From assembly GCA_026210745.1 (NCBI GenBank), contig CP110631.1, positions 2,790,001 through 2,854,000 of the forward strand: a DNA stretch of 64,000 nucleotides, written 5' to 3'. This document shows, in pieces, positions 1 to 11,437 of this stretch. The notes under the pieces are model-generated. The model did no database searches. It saw only the letters and a list, made by a program, of their open reading frames with translations, and was not told the DNA's origin. Positions within the stretch are counted from its first letter, which is position 1, and each line of letters opens with the position of its first letter. This DNA is from Exobasidium rhododendri. Lineage: Eukaryota; Basidiomycota; Exobasidiomycetes; Exobasidiales; Exobasidiaceae. The position numbers were made by a program, and so were the translations under genes.

Positions 1-258
1 CTTACCAATACTTACTCGCTTGACGTCCAAGTAGCTAGTGTCCAAGATGAAGTGGTCCACTCCCTCCTTCGTGACCTCGATCGAATGCGTAACTTTACCA
101 GACAATTTCCGCTTCACCCAATCTACAGTCCACTCTATGTCGATGTGCTTTGGTTTGATCTCCAGAAGGTTAGCGTGGCTATGGATATCGTACACAGGTG
201 CCAGGGGAGGAGCGGGAATGGCTCCCGGTGCCGGTGGTGTCCAATTGACTGTGGCCAT
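1..258 (-). CDS. LTA4H: Leukotriene A4 hydrolase / M1 aminopeptidase, N-terminal fragment
   Basis: Partial gene on the minus strand. The start codon is at 258 and the reading frame is open to the window edge, giving the first 86 residues. After a Pro/Ala-rich start, the segment running from HSHANLLEIKPKHIDI to LDTSYLDVKRVSI matches the N-terminal beta domain of leukotriene A4 hydrolase-type M1 metallopeptidases (yeast Lap2 family). These are cytosolic zinc aminopeptidases that also have epoxide hydrolase activity. The zinc motifs (HExxH, GxMEN) would lie outside the window, so catalytic competence cannot be judged. A GTAAGT at the left edge could be a splice donor, but the frame reads through it plausibly. 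The gene is divergent from CCT6, with 420 bp between start codons. Family assignment rests on a short domain and is fairly confident. Confidence 0.72.
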   Translation of the reverse strand, partial: MATVNWTPPAPGAIPAPPLAPVYDIHSHANLLEIKPKHIDIEWTVDWVKRKLSGKVTHSIEVTKEGVDHFILDTSYLDVKRVSIGK

Positions 259-678
259 GTTGCGGAGAAGACCCGCAGTAGCACGAACTTTTGGCGAAGA
301 TTGGCAGGTCGAAAACAACGTACCTTTAGAGACGGGAGAAGAGATGCAAAGAGAAGGAGAACGATGTAAAGGGCGTGTAATTCGAGGTAGCACGAATCTC
401 AGTGTTTGCATCGACCTACGAGACTTCTCTCAATCTCTTCAGAAGCTTGACAGGGGAGCGATAAGGCATGTCTGATTTTAAAGTTGCTTGATTGATTGAT
501 CTGAAAAGAGAGGGGGGCCAAGAGAGGGATTCCACAAGGACGCTTAGCCACGTGAGATATTTAGAGTGTTCTTCTCGATTCCTCTGAAGACTCTCAACGA
601 GTGTGAATTAGCTTCCTTCCTCTTTTTGCGCATACCTCCCCTCCCACTCACACAAGTAGCCCGACGCCAGTGATTGTA
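259..678. promoter_or_regulatory. Shared intergenic promoter, LTA4H / CCT6
   Basis: 420 bp between two divergent start codons, so both promoters must lie here or overlap the transcripts. The right-hand part is pyrimidine-rich just upstream of the CCT6 start, as is common for fungal leaders. I see no clear TATA box or long repeat. Confidence 0.5.
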
Positions 679-2565
679 ATGTCGTCGTCACTAGAGCTGC
701 TGAATCCGCGTGCAGAGTCAGTGAGACGTCAACAGGCGCTCGCTGTCAATACCCAAGGTGCTGTAGGGATCTCGAATGTACTAAAGAACAGTCTCGGACC
801 CAATGGTGCAGTGAAGTTGTTGGTTGATGGAAGTGGAAATCTTCGAATGTCCAAGGGAGGCGGCGTACTGCTCAAGGAGATGCAGATAACCAACCCGACT
901 GCGAGTATGATTGCTAGAACAGCTGTGGCACAGGATGATCAATGCGGGGATGGTACTACTTCAGTCGTCTTACTTGTTGGTGAATTGCTGAAGCAGGCCG
1001 ATCGATACATTCAGGAAGGCGTTCATCCGCGAGTACTTAGTGAAGGGTTTGAGTTAGGTAAAGAGGGTGCATTGAAGGTGGGTAGCATGGCAAAGGGAGC
1101 GGTACCGTTTACCTCCGTGTTTCTTCCGTTAATCAATTTGTTTTTTCTTTCTTTTTCCTTTAGTTTCTCGAAACATTCAAGCAATCACCCTCCTTGGACC
1201 GAAGCACCCTCCTTACCGTCGCCAGCACTTCTTTAGCAACCAAAATTCACGCTAGACTGGCGGAACAGCTAGCTGCAGACATTGTTGATGCAGTTCTGGC
1301 CATCAAACCTAAGAGTTCGACTTCAATTGCGATGCCCCCGAAAGTAAATGCAGACGGATCGTCAGAAAAGATCGATGAATGGCAGGTACAAGATCCGATC
1401 GACTTGCACATGGTAGAGATAATGAAAATGCAACACCGGAATGAGACAGATACACAACTGATTCGAGGTCTGGTGTTGGACCATGGAGCTAGACATACAG
1501 ATATGCCGAAGCGGGTGGAGAATGCTTTTGTGTTGACATTGAATGTGAGCCTTGAATATGAAAAGACGGAGGTCAACTCTAGCTTTTTCTATTCTACGGC
1601 AGAACAACGAGAGAAGCTGGTCGAATCAGAGAGGAGATTCGTGGATGGAAAATTGAAGAAGATTCTGGACTTGAAGAATGCCGTCTGCGATGCTGCCGTT
1701 GGTGATGACAAGAAGAAAGGTTTCGTCATCTTCAATCAAAAGGGGATCGATCCTATGTCATTAGATGTTTTGGCAAAGAACAACATTCTTGCGCTACGTC
1801 GAGCCAAACGCAGGAATATGGAAAGATTGCAGCTATGTTGCGGAGGTAGTGCAATGAACTCGGTAGACGACCTAACACCAGACATTCTTGGTTACGCTGG
1901 TCTAGTGTATGAACATACGTTGGGAGAAGAAAAGTTCACCTTTGTTGAAGAATGCAAGGAACCAAAGAGTGTCACTTTGCTCATCAAAGGACCTAATTCA
2001 CATACGATTCAACAAATTCACGATGCCGTTCGAGGTGGCTTACGAGCCGTCAAGAACACCATTGAAGACAAGAGCCTTGTACCTGGTGGAGGAGCCTATC
2101 AAGTCGCTGCTGCACAGTACTTGATGGACGTTGTCAAGAAGGATGCAAAAGGCCGGACGAAGCTAGGTGTCCAAGCCTTTGCCGATGCTCTTCTCGTCAT
2201 TCCTAAGACGTTGGCATCCAACGGAGGATTCGATGTTCAAGACGCCATTGTAGCAATGCAAGAAGAAATAAATGAAGGGAACATAGTTGGTCTAGATCTC
2301 AAGACTGGTGAGCCTACCGATGTGGTGACGAAGGGCATCTGGGATCAGTATCGAACGATTCGGCACATGTTGCACAGCTGGTGAGTGGGAGGATGCTTTG
2401 CGTGATGTGGACATGTCGACAAGCGGCTTACTGGACTCTTCCATGCCTTCTCCCCCTCCCGCTTCATGAAATTTACACAGCTCTGTCATTGCGTCGAATA
2501 TTCTCTCTGTGGATGAAATCCTCCGTGCTGGTCGAAGTTCGCTCAAGACCGAAGGACCAGGTTGA
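679..2565 (+). CDS. CCT6: T-complex protein 1 subunit zeta (CCT6)
   Basis: Zeta subunit of the cytosolic TRiC/CCT chaperonin, the eight-subunit double ring that folds actin, tubulin and WD40 proteins in an ATP-driven cycle. Exons are 679-1077, 1164-2380 and 2481-2565, encoding 566 residues. The protein opens with [17 protein letters not shown], a zeta-type start, and has the group II chaperonin ATP motif GDGTT at residues 90-94. The C-terminal domain contains [15 protein letters not shown], and the last exon restores the conserved [13 protein letters not shown] end. The donor after ..HMLHS (TG|GTGAGT) and acceptor ACAG|C rebuild HSC. The start at 679 is the first ATG; an in-frame GTG at 670 is not needed. 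Oddity: the normally invariant Asp of the T-K-D-G nucleotide loop is Gly (SKGGGVLL, near residue 60). Identification is secure. Confidence 0.95.
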
Positions 2566-5500
2566 TTCTTTGTATAAACAGTTGAACATGAATAGAGTGT
2601 GTTTGTCTAACGTGTCTTCCGAGTCATGCCACACAATGGAAAGAGAACGATGGGGAGGATCACGTTACTAGCGATTCAGCCTGCAGAAGTGCAGGGCACT
2701 CTGCCATGTCCCCGATCAGACTTTGCATGACGTCGATCCCCCACTTCTCCTTCTCCCTTCTACTATACTACTCTCGTACTATTACCTTTTCCTGGCCTTC
2801 CGATCTGCACATCCCGTGAGCGAAGCCGAAAAGAGCATGAGCTGCACGACGACCTAGACTTATGGCCAGGGATGGGCATGGGATTCCGGAAGACACGCTA
2901 TTAGGGAGAGAATTATAGTTTTCATGTACCGGACTTTGGCGAGAAGCAGAAAGCCCGACGTAGAACAATGACTCTGAAGGTGAGACCGAGTAGAATGGCA
3001 GCGGTAGCGGCAGGGGAGACGTGGAAGAAGAAGATGGCAATGACAAGGAGGAGGTATGACCCGGAAAGAGAAGGCAAGCAGCTGCCGATTTTTTGCTCAC
3101 GAACATTTGAAGAATGATAGCAACAGCGATTGAGGGGAGCCGGAGCTCTAAGTTGCAGTGTCAAACGGGACGTCTGATGCCCATATGCGTTGCTCGCACG
3201 GCCAGTGAGGCGACGTCGATGGACAGAAGCATGTCAAGTGAGACCGAATGAAGAGTAGCATCCGTGGGCGTATGATAAGGATGTGCCGGGCCACCACACA
3301 GCAGTGACGATCGCAATGACACCTATTGTGGTGAGTTTCAGTCTAGAAACTTGCTCGGCAGATTAGTCTTTCATGCCATGCCCGGACAAAGTAGTAGTGA
3401 CAACGCTGAATCCTTCGTCTAAATGCAAGTCTCATTTATCGGTCGGACCGGCCGCTTTGTCCCTAATTCAAGCTCCTACCATCGGCACTCCTTGTGAACA
3501 TTGCACCGTTCCTTGTACCATAACCTCCATCATTCAACAGCTCTTTCACGGCTTCCCTCATCCTGCATTCACAACGTCCGATCTGTGTGGACCCTGGTGA
3601 TGCAAAGGTAGCTTTGACATTCAGCACAAGTAAACAAGAGCGGGATACTGTTCGGTCCCGCGAGACGCATCGGGGTGGCCTCGATGGATGAGATGCTCTT
3701 GTCGTTGGGACTCTAGTAGTCGCGTCATTTGATGTTGAGAATTTGGAGCATTCATACTCTATGTCTACTCAAGCGGCCACCGGCGGCCGCGACACTGTGA
3801 GAGAGGAATGAGACGCGCGTGCTCAATTGATACTGTCGTTGTTTACATTTCTTTTGCCAGTGAAGTTCTTTGTGTCCAGATACTAGATATTTACACCCCG
3901 CCGCTGCAGCCGCTTCTTCCTTTTCAGGCTCACCGGTGGCCTCTCACCTCTTGTATGGTCAGCAGGGCCAAGAGAGAGAGCAGGCCGCTTCGATACTGAC
4001 GAGTACGATCAAGGCGACAGATTGCTTAATGGATGGGACACCTATACTCTTCAGTGAGATAAGAAGCATTTGAAGAGCGTGTTCCTGAGTGCCCCCACCA
4101 GCCGTGACAGGTAGGGATATGCCGATGCAGGCATTGAAAGGACGGTACAATCGTCGTTAAGTTTCTGATTGCGATTGGATTTCGCAATTCGCCATGCCGA
4201 AAGGGGTGCATATGCGGTTCTGACTTATCTCTACACCACACACGCCCGTGAGACAAACAAATCAGCGGCTCTGATCGGCAGGCTTTTCCTCCTTTGGGGA
4301 GAGGAAGTGTATTGCCCGATGATGTGGTCACTAAGCGTACCTGGTTTTCTTTGACAGGGCAAATTGACGCATCCATTCGTCTTGTGCGTCGATATTTTGA
4401 GCAGCCGCGACCCAAAGCTTCTCTTGTCGACGGCGTTTGCAAAGGTCGAGACTCTTTTAAGCTACATCTTGACTTGTCTTTTCAACAGCCAGCGCTTGAG
4501 GAGGTCCGTAATGAGACGAGTTGTGACAAGGGGACCAGACCGTCAGGTCTTTCTATTGTCTCTTCTGTCGTTCTAATCGAGACAAAACATTGATTCTTGA
4601 GCATCCGTCAACCCGTCACGCCGGCATTAGGATGGGAAGAAGTCAGACGTCTTAGAAGTCGGTCACACTTTGAATTCTCATATGCACTGTCCCTGAATCG
4701 GGCTGGCATGCTCAACCGAAAGCAAATGTGCCGAAGAGCGAGCAACCATGTCGACGCAGGGTAGATTATCTATTCATTTAGGAGCCGGATTCTCGGAAGC
4801 TTGAACGTCGAGTGAGAAGATATCTTGCAAAAATCCGAAAAGATTCTTCGAACTCTCTCCCTTTCCTGTCTTTCCCCCTCGATCGGTCGTGCGAGAGGCG
4901 GGGGAGAGTGCTTCAAAGGTGAAGAATGGGAAAAGATGTGTTAATCTCACATTAAGGGGTCGATAACAAATTCGCATTCGTATACACACGAGTACTAGTC
5001 CGCCTGCATCCCATACATTTCTTATTCTCATAATGTCTTAGAAAGTGTTGTAATGTGCGACTTCTCATGTAGATAAAGGCCCACTACGACACGAGACTTA
5101 ATTCGAAATTAAAAGACAGGCACGAAAGAAATTAGGCTAACATGATCCCGCATGTATCTTGCGCGCTACACAACTCTGGTCTTAGTCGCCTTCCTGCTGC
5201 ATGTAGGCACTTGTTCTGTCTCTGGTCCTTTCTCTGCCCATCCGGACCATGTTTGCCTTTTTTGTATTTCATGGCTTCCTTGGACTCCCACCCATTTTAA
5301 AGTTTTGGCTTTGCTATTCGAGATAGAAGACAAGATTGTATGTGCGGCTTTTACAAATTTCCGCTATTAGTCCGAACTGAGGCCTGCCGATTCCACTGGA
5401 AAGTAAAGACTGAATCCGACCCTAGATTCTATTGTATTGAGGTTGCAGAGTCGATTAGAGCGACCCACCAACAAAGGAGGAGGGAGGAGGACGTTAGACA

Positions 5501-5887
5501 TAGCCTGCTTTCGTAGCCCTGTGGACACTACAGACGAACCATCAAACACTGGGTGGGAAAAATTCCACCCTCTCCCCCCTTTCCACAAGATCTCTTCATC
5601 GTTCCCGCTCGACCTTACACCACGTCGTCGGTTGCAGCAAGCTACGTGCAGACCACCTTTTGATCATCTCCACCCATTCGACTTGCTTTAAATCTGCACC
5701 ATCTGCTTAGTACATCACACATCCCGGACACTTATAGCATCTCACAAGCATTTCATCGTCCTGCACACAAATGAAGGTCGAATAGAATCAAGCCCATCGA
5801 CCACGATCATCTGGATTCTACTTGAACCACAGGCCACACTGCAATCCTCTTCAACGCCTCCGCACCCTGTCGAGGATCCTAGAGACC
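2566..5887. other. 3.3 kb region without a recognisable gene
   Basis: Open frames here are short (at most about 140 codons), overlap each other on both strands, lack family resemblance and cannot be joined by convincing splice sites. The left end should hold the CCT6 3' UTR and terminator and the right end the GPCR promoter and leader. A CT-rich stretch lies at about 5560-5760, before the GPCR start. No tRNA B box, transposon-like terminal repeat or tandem repeat was seen. It is the longest gene-free stretch in the window and could host a non-coding RNA or a fast-evolving gene, but nothing in the sequence proves either. Confidence 0.5.
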
Positions 5888-8098
5888 ATGTTCATACCAA
5901 AAAGTATAGCCTCATCGGCTTCACCATCTACTTCCAGTCACGTCTCCGAATTCCTCTCTTCGCCGGCATGGGTGGCAGCCTTGATTGGCTTCAAGACGAC
6001 CGTGCAACACCAATACCAAAACAAACGGGCTTGGTCAAGTTCAGCCGACAGTGTCGATATTGTCGATTTGGTAATCTGTGTCGTATCTGTCCTCGGGTCA
6101 CTGTCCATCATCATACCGTATGCGCTACAGAAGGGTAGTAGAAAGTTGAGACACTCTCTCATCCTAGGTTTAGCCACGTCTGATCTGGTCTCAAGGTGAG
6201 TGGGGCCTCCTATTCATTCTCTGCTCTGCAGAGGAATTGCCCTTACATGTACTCATCAAAATTTCGTTTTTTCCCATCTCAGTCTTATCATCATCGCAAC
6301 CTCCTCGTACTCTTTGAGTGGGGGCAATCTATCGACTGCCACAAAATTTTGCAGTTTTGCCGGATACAGCTTCACCGTTGCTGTGTGGACGCAGAATTTG
6401 TGGAATCTCGCCATCGCCATCATCACCTACATGATATTGGTACATCCTCTATCGTCATTCGTTCTCCGGGTAGAACGGCATCTGATTTGGCTTTGGCCAA
6501 TCTTTTGGGCTATTGCTTTCTTGGTGAATGGCATTGCCTGGGCATTTGTTGGCTTTGGTAATACAGGAGGGTACTGCGGATTCGATCCAAAACAAGGAGG
6601 ACCTTACTTCGTGGCCATCTTTCAATTTATTCCGAGAGGAGCGGTCGTCTTGGTCGTCTTGGTCCTCTACACTCACTTGTTCTTCTTTTTGCGAAGGGTG
6701 AACATGTTCAATCGAGCCAATACTTCCCAAATCCGACATAGATCATGCGTTAGTCAGCGCTCTCAGGACTTGGCTTTACAACCACAATCGGATGCTATCA
6801 ACATCGAATACGAGGAAGAGAAACGTACGACCTCTCCAAATGACTTTCGACACTCGAAAGTGTCTATGGCCAGATTTGATGTTGGGCCAAAGCTTCACCG
6901 GCTCCTGTCCGACACAAGTGACAGAAGCGTTGAGGGGGGCGAGTTTGAAAGTGACCGAACGGGCAGCTCTTCGACGCAAGGAATGTCTTCGTCACTTGAG
7001 GAAAGGAAACTGTGCAAATCGATAGATGAAAAGGCTTCGATTGAGATGATTGACCAATCGGAAGTGTCACCAAAGAGCAAGCCTCTGGATGCGTTGACGC
7101 CAGAGAGTAATGCGTCTTCGAGGCAGGTGGTGGCGTCAGTGCCTATCATCCGAGCACCACCTCAGTCGCAACGAAGTGTCAACATCAAATTTACGTCCGA
7201 TGGTCTACCTGGCAGTCGACGGCCAAGCACGATCAGCAGATTGCCCAGTTATCTGTCGCAACAAGTCGGCAGTGCAGACGGTAAAAAGGAGGGGGAAGAG
7301 CAGCAGGACGAGGAAGACGATGATAGTTTGGATGATCACCTCCATAGAATGTCACCTCGAAAGGATGTGCGAGATTTTGGTATGACGAGTGCTCCTCGAG
7401 AGCATCTCAGACACCAAATGCTGTCGCCACACGGGAGAGGAGCTCAACAAGGCAAGGAAGAGGGACACGAAGGTGGCGGTGTCCGGTCACTGATCGCCGC
7501 GCTAAAGGAGAGCGAAGAGGAGAAATTCGGTCCTAAAGCGGCAGTGGACGCGAACGACGAGTCTGGGTTGGGTCAGGACTGGACGTGGGGAATGCCAGTG
7601 GGAGAGAGTAAAAAGGCAAATCACCAACAGTCAGCACCCTCTCGAAAATCGAAAGAAAGATTCGGATCGTGGTGGAGCACTCCATCTGCCAAGAAGGATC
7701 GCGTGGGAGTAAACAGTACGGCTAGCTCGTTCGATGAGAATGGAGTCGAATCACTCGGTAGTGCCCTGAATCGTCAAGCGAGTGTTCTCTTACTGCTCTA
7801 TCCAGCTGCTTATTGTTTACTGTTCAGCATTTCAATTATTCGGATCATCGTAGATATATCAGAGCCGATTTCATCGGTGCAAGAAAAGATTGCAAGAAAC
7901 AACAATGCCTTACATTCTATCAGTCGCTGGACTATCTTTGCTCAAGGTGCAAGTGATGCCATCATCTTTCAGCTCGTCGAAAGGTCGTTCAGACAAAGAC
8001 TCAAGAGAAAGAGAAGAATCGCTGCGGGCGAAGATCTGGGAGAAGCTTGGTGGAAACGATTGGGTCAAAGTGTATCGCATATGTGGAAGAGGTCATAA
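5888..8098 (+). CDS. Git3/Gpr1-type G protein-coupled receptor
   Basis: Seven-helix receptor of the fungal glucose/nutrient-sensing class (Git3/Gpr1, related to cAMP-receptor-like proteins), expected in the plasma membrane upstream of the G-alpha/cAMP/PKA pathway. Exons are 5888-6195 and 6283-8098, 707 residues. TM1 and TM2 (HSLILGLATSDLV) precede the intron, and the splice rebuilds SDLVSSLIIIA. TM3 (AVWTQNLWNLAIAIITY), TM4 (WLWPIFWAIAFLV) and TM5 (FIPRGAVVLVVLVLYTHL) follow. A roughly 310-residue, Ser- and acid-rich third cytoplasmic loop separates TM5 from TM6 (SVLLLLYPAAYCLL). TM7 carries AQGASDAIIFQLVER, the pattern typical of this class. The long loop 3 is also a feature of yeast Gpr1. 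The start is the first ATG in frame. The ligand cannot be told from sequence. Confidence 0.85.
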
Positions 8099-8594
8099 GA
8101 AGCGATGTCGTCATCACATAAAGATTTTCTATGTCTAAAGAGTTGCTCTTTGCTATCATTCTTGTTCTGCTCTATGAGATCACCAAGATTACTACACATC
8201 TTACTACTATCATATACCGCTACTATTGCCACCATCATTACACCTACTACCACTAATGCTACAAATATTACCATTACAGCTACTACTTGCTGCTGCCATA
8301 CTCCACCATCGTCTCTTTATTTTCGAAACTTTGTACTTTATCCCGCGCACAACTCTTCAATGTTTTCCCGCATACACGCAAGCCCATTTGTAGCGACTTA
8401 TCCTCTTCTTGGCCTGAAAGGGATTTTCATCCACATACGTTGTACGGGTGCTCTGTTGGCATTTCCTCACTTTACCGTGCCGCGCTGATCTCGACACGAG
8501 CAGTGAGGTCAGACACGCTACAAGAGCAGATACATTGACCACTGGGCGAGACCCTACTTGGCAAGGCTCTTGTTGCACTCCATGCTGCTCTTTG
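8099..8594. other. Convergent 3' intergenic region, GPCR / MLH3
   Basis: 496 bp between two converging stop codons, expected to hold both 3' UTRs. It includes an ACT/CAT-rich, triplet-like stretch at about 8200-8290. No gene is supported here. Confidence 0.5.
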
Positions 8595-11138
8595 TTACAG
8601 TAATGTCCGCCAATCGATAGCGGATGATGCTGTCAATGACAATGATGACGATGACGATAACTTCTTTGTAGAGCGAAGAAATATGGCGGAGCTTCGCTGA
8701 GGAAGGAAACAGATAGGCACCATGCTTGGTCTATTGCATAATGACAAGGTGGCCGATTCGATTAGGGGCTTTAGCTACTTGTCACATTCATCCTCTGTGC
8801 TCGGAGACCGATGACTCACCTGCCATGAGCGCACTGGAAAGGAAACGTGGTATCAATCAATTGGGCTAAGAGCTTTGCGCATTGCGAAGGAGTCAGAGAA
8901 TCGTTGAACACTGGGACGGCAGTGTACACGGCGTAAGATTAGTCTGTCGCCTTGCTTTACGACTACCGCCCGCAACTTTAAACTTCATCCACTCACTGAT
9001 CGCACCTCTGCATGCTATTGAATTGAATACTTCCAGCACAGGATCGGGCAAGTGTCGGAAGGCAAGCAGCCATCTCGTGTCGTCCTTTACCCCTTCGTTT
9101 GAAAGCACAGAAGATGACGTCAAGCGACGATAGACAGCCTCATCCTCTAATGCTACTGCGAGACTCTTCACGAAAGTGGACAGCGTCTGACCAGCGTTGA
9201 ATCTTTCGAAAAGCGAGCGAGGTACTGCCGTTACCTGAACAGCGTGATCACGACCCTTCTCGACATGCACATGAAATCCCCAAAAGGACAGCGAAGACCG
9301 GACCTGTCCATCTTCGAAACGTCTAGCTAGCTCGCTTGGAAGTGTCACCCGCAAGTCTTTGCTTGTTGGCCTGGCGGAGATGCCGTTGAGACATTGTACC
9401 ACGTACTCCGATAGACTTTCCTCCAGACGAATCCGTTCATGAGCAGCATGCTGATCGACCAAGACCAAAGTCTCGTCATTATAGATGACGGAGATGAATT
9501 TCGAGTCCACTTGACCGACAAAACGACACGATCTCAGCTTTTCCTTTTCAAGGACCTGACTTTGACTTGCATTCAAGCTGCACACCATCTCCGTCTTACT
9601 TGAAGGTACGCGCTCCATCACACCATCCTTCAGACTGGGTATGCGGAGTTCCACATTCTCTTCGCTTCGGGACAGCCGTTTCCAGCTATTCAGAACGTCA
9701 TGCAACCAGCAAGCCGTACTGTCTCTCTGCTCTCCCGCTTGCCTTGGTTCTCGAAGCAAGCCAGAACGGTCCAAGGTGTAGCATCGACCAGATTTTGTAT
9801 GCCCTGAATAGGAATGCAAGCTATCAAGGAGTCGCACTCTCTTGGAGGGACTCGCGCCGTCAAGATTGATACTACTTCTCGTCGGGGATGGCGTTGAATG
9901 TGTCTGTCTTGGGTGGAAGAGACCACGGCCTCCGAGAGCGTGAGAAAGAATTTCCTTGAGAGTCTCCGCTAATTGCCCTCGATCAAGAGTACTCTGCTCT
10001 TCTATGTGAATGTCGAGAAAGTATCCAAAGTACCTTCCAGCAGGTCCTGATTCCACACGTTCATCGAGCTTTCCCGTGCCCGTCTGACTTTGTGCGATGT
10101 AGGTCTCTTGCAAGGCTTGCGATACAACGTCTACTAGCGAATGTCTCTGGTCCACAGAAACACCTGCTCCTTCCTCTTCGACTCGGTCGTTGAAGAGTAT
10201 GTTTTGATGGGCACGCGAGGGAAGAAGGGAGAGAACGACAAAGCCTTGTATGCGCATGGTATCAGCACCACCCAAGCTTCCACTTTCTGCTGAAAGCGGC
10301 AAAGCAAAGTCTGGGAACGACACTGGTATGCCAAAGAGATTTTCATATCTCCTCAGTAAGGATGATGCCTACCACCGGTATGTACAGCTTTTCAGTCAGG
10401 TCAGCACATGTCTAACCAGGTCCCTCCTCACCTTGGGTACGTCCAGCAAGACTCGGCAGGCCCCCTGTCCCTCGCCTTTGATCTTGCAAGTGAGGCGGAG
10501 GTGTACTTGCGGAAGAGTGACGACAAGAAGCGATCTGCGGCACCTTTCGAGTTCCACCCGCGAGCTCCTATATGTGGAGAGCGTGCGGCGCCGTACTGGA
10601 AGCTGCAAAGATTATCAGGTCATCAGACGGTGCAGCATCGACGACCTCCTCTCACGATCTTCTCACTTCTCGAAAGAGATCTCTGATTGCGATGCTCGTT
10701 CCGACGTAAGGATCGACTGGCATACGCTCGTCGATGAGACCTGAAAACAGAATCTGGCCATCCTGAAGAATGTGACTCATCAGCGAGAAGTGCATCCTCC
10801 CTACAGGTGCACAGCCTGACACTGACCCGCTGAATGAACTTCTGCCGGCCTTGTTGGATGTCCAGAAGACCCAGATAGCTCAGGTATTCCAGAGAAGAGC
10901 CGTAGAAGGAGCTTAAGAGATGGAGACCGCCCCTATTCGTCTCTGGTGTATCATACTCGCACACTACCTGCCACTCTGGAGCCAGATCGATCAGAAGGCG
11001 AATGCGAGAAGTCGGCTTGGCAACAAGGGCAGTGCGCACTAGTTCAAGTGCAATGGTCGTCAAGGTGGGAAATAGGAGACTTGCTTGAATCGACTTGCTT
11101 GTCTTTTGATCCAATTGACGGATGCTGATGGGCTGCAT
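8595..11138 (-). CDS. MLH3: DNA mismatch repair protein MLH3 (MutL homolog)
   Basis: MutL-family protein that pairs with MLH1 in meiotic crossover resolution and mismatch repair. My model has minus-strand exons 10871-11138, 10667-10800, 10432-10602, 8997-10368, 8820-8910 and 8595-8730, 723 residues. The C-terminal endonuclease is well preserved: DQHAAHERIRLEE (DQHAx2Ex4E, near residue 496), SIACRGAIMFND, and FQCAHGRPSMVPI rebuilt across the last two introns. The middle holds IAIRDLFRELPVRRR and the transducer motif HQNILFNDR. The N-terminal GHKL ATPase looks broken: the ELVxNxLDA motif reads ELVRTALVA, no DxG motif is evident, the TSK loop is short, and GFRGEAL reads GSSLEYL. The 70-nt intron at 10801-10870 uses a weak GTCTTC donor; without it there is a frame change at this point. 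Identity is secure, the N-terminal exon structure less so. Confidence 0.85.
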
Positions 11139-11437
11139 CGAGCAAAGGCCAGCTCATGATCGCTCAACAGCAAGGTACGGTGGAGGCCGAAACGCTTGCC
11201 CAGAAGACTGTCATACTCGAAGAACGGAAAGACCCCAATGTCGCTGGCTCGTGCGCACGCTTGTTTAATGGAACCACCTGAAGGTACATATCCAAGCCTC
11301 AAAGGGGTGCTAGTGGGTAGGGAGTGGCATGAATACGAGCAGAAGGAGTGGCAGGGCCCCCTCTTGGTCGGCACAAAATTTTTGTATCAAGAATTTACAA
11401 TGAGTTCAGGTGATTAAAGGTACTGGTATGTAATCTG

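Noticed and set aside
4026-4442. Minus-strand 138-residue frame in the gene-free stretch
   Set aside because: Random-looking composition, overlaps plus-strand frames of similar quality and has no family resemblance.
5152-5370. Short plus-strand frame with a signal-peptide-like start (MYLARYTTLVLVAFLL)
   Set aside because: Only 72 codons; the remainder is not protein-like and no promoter or conservation can be shown. A small secreted protein cannot be excluded.
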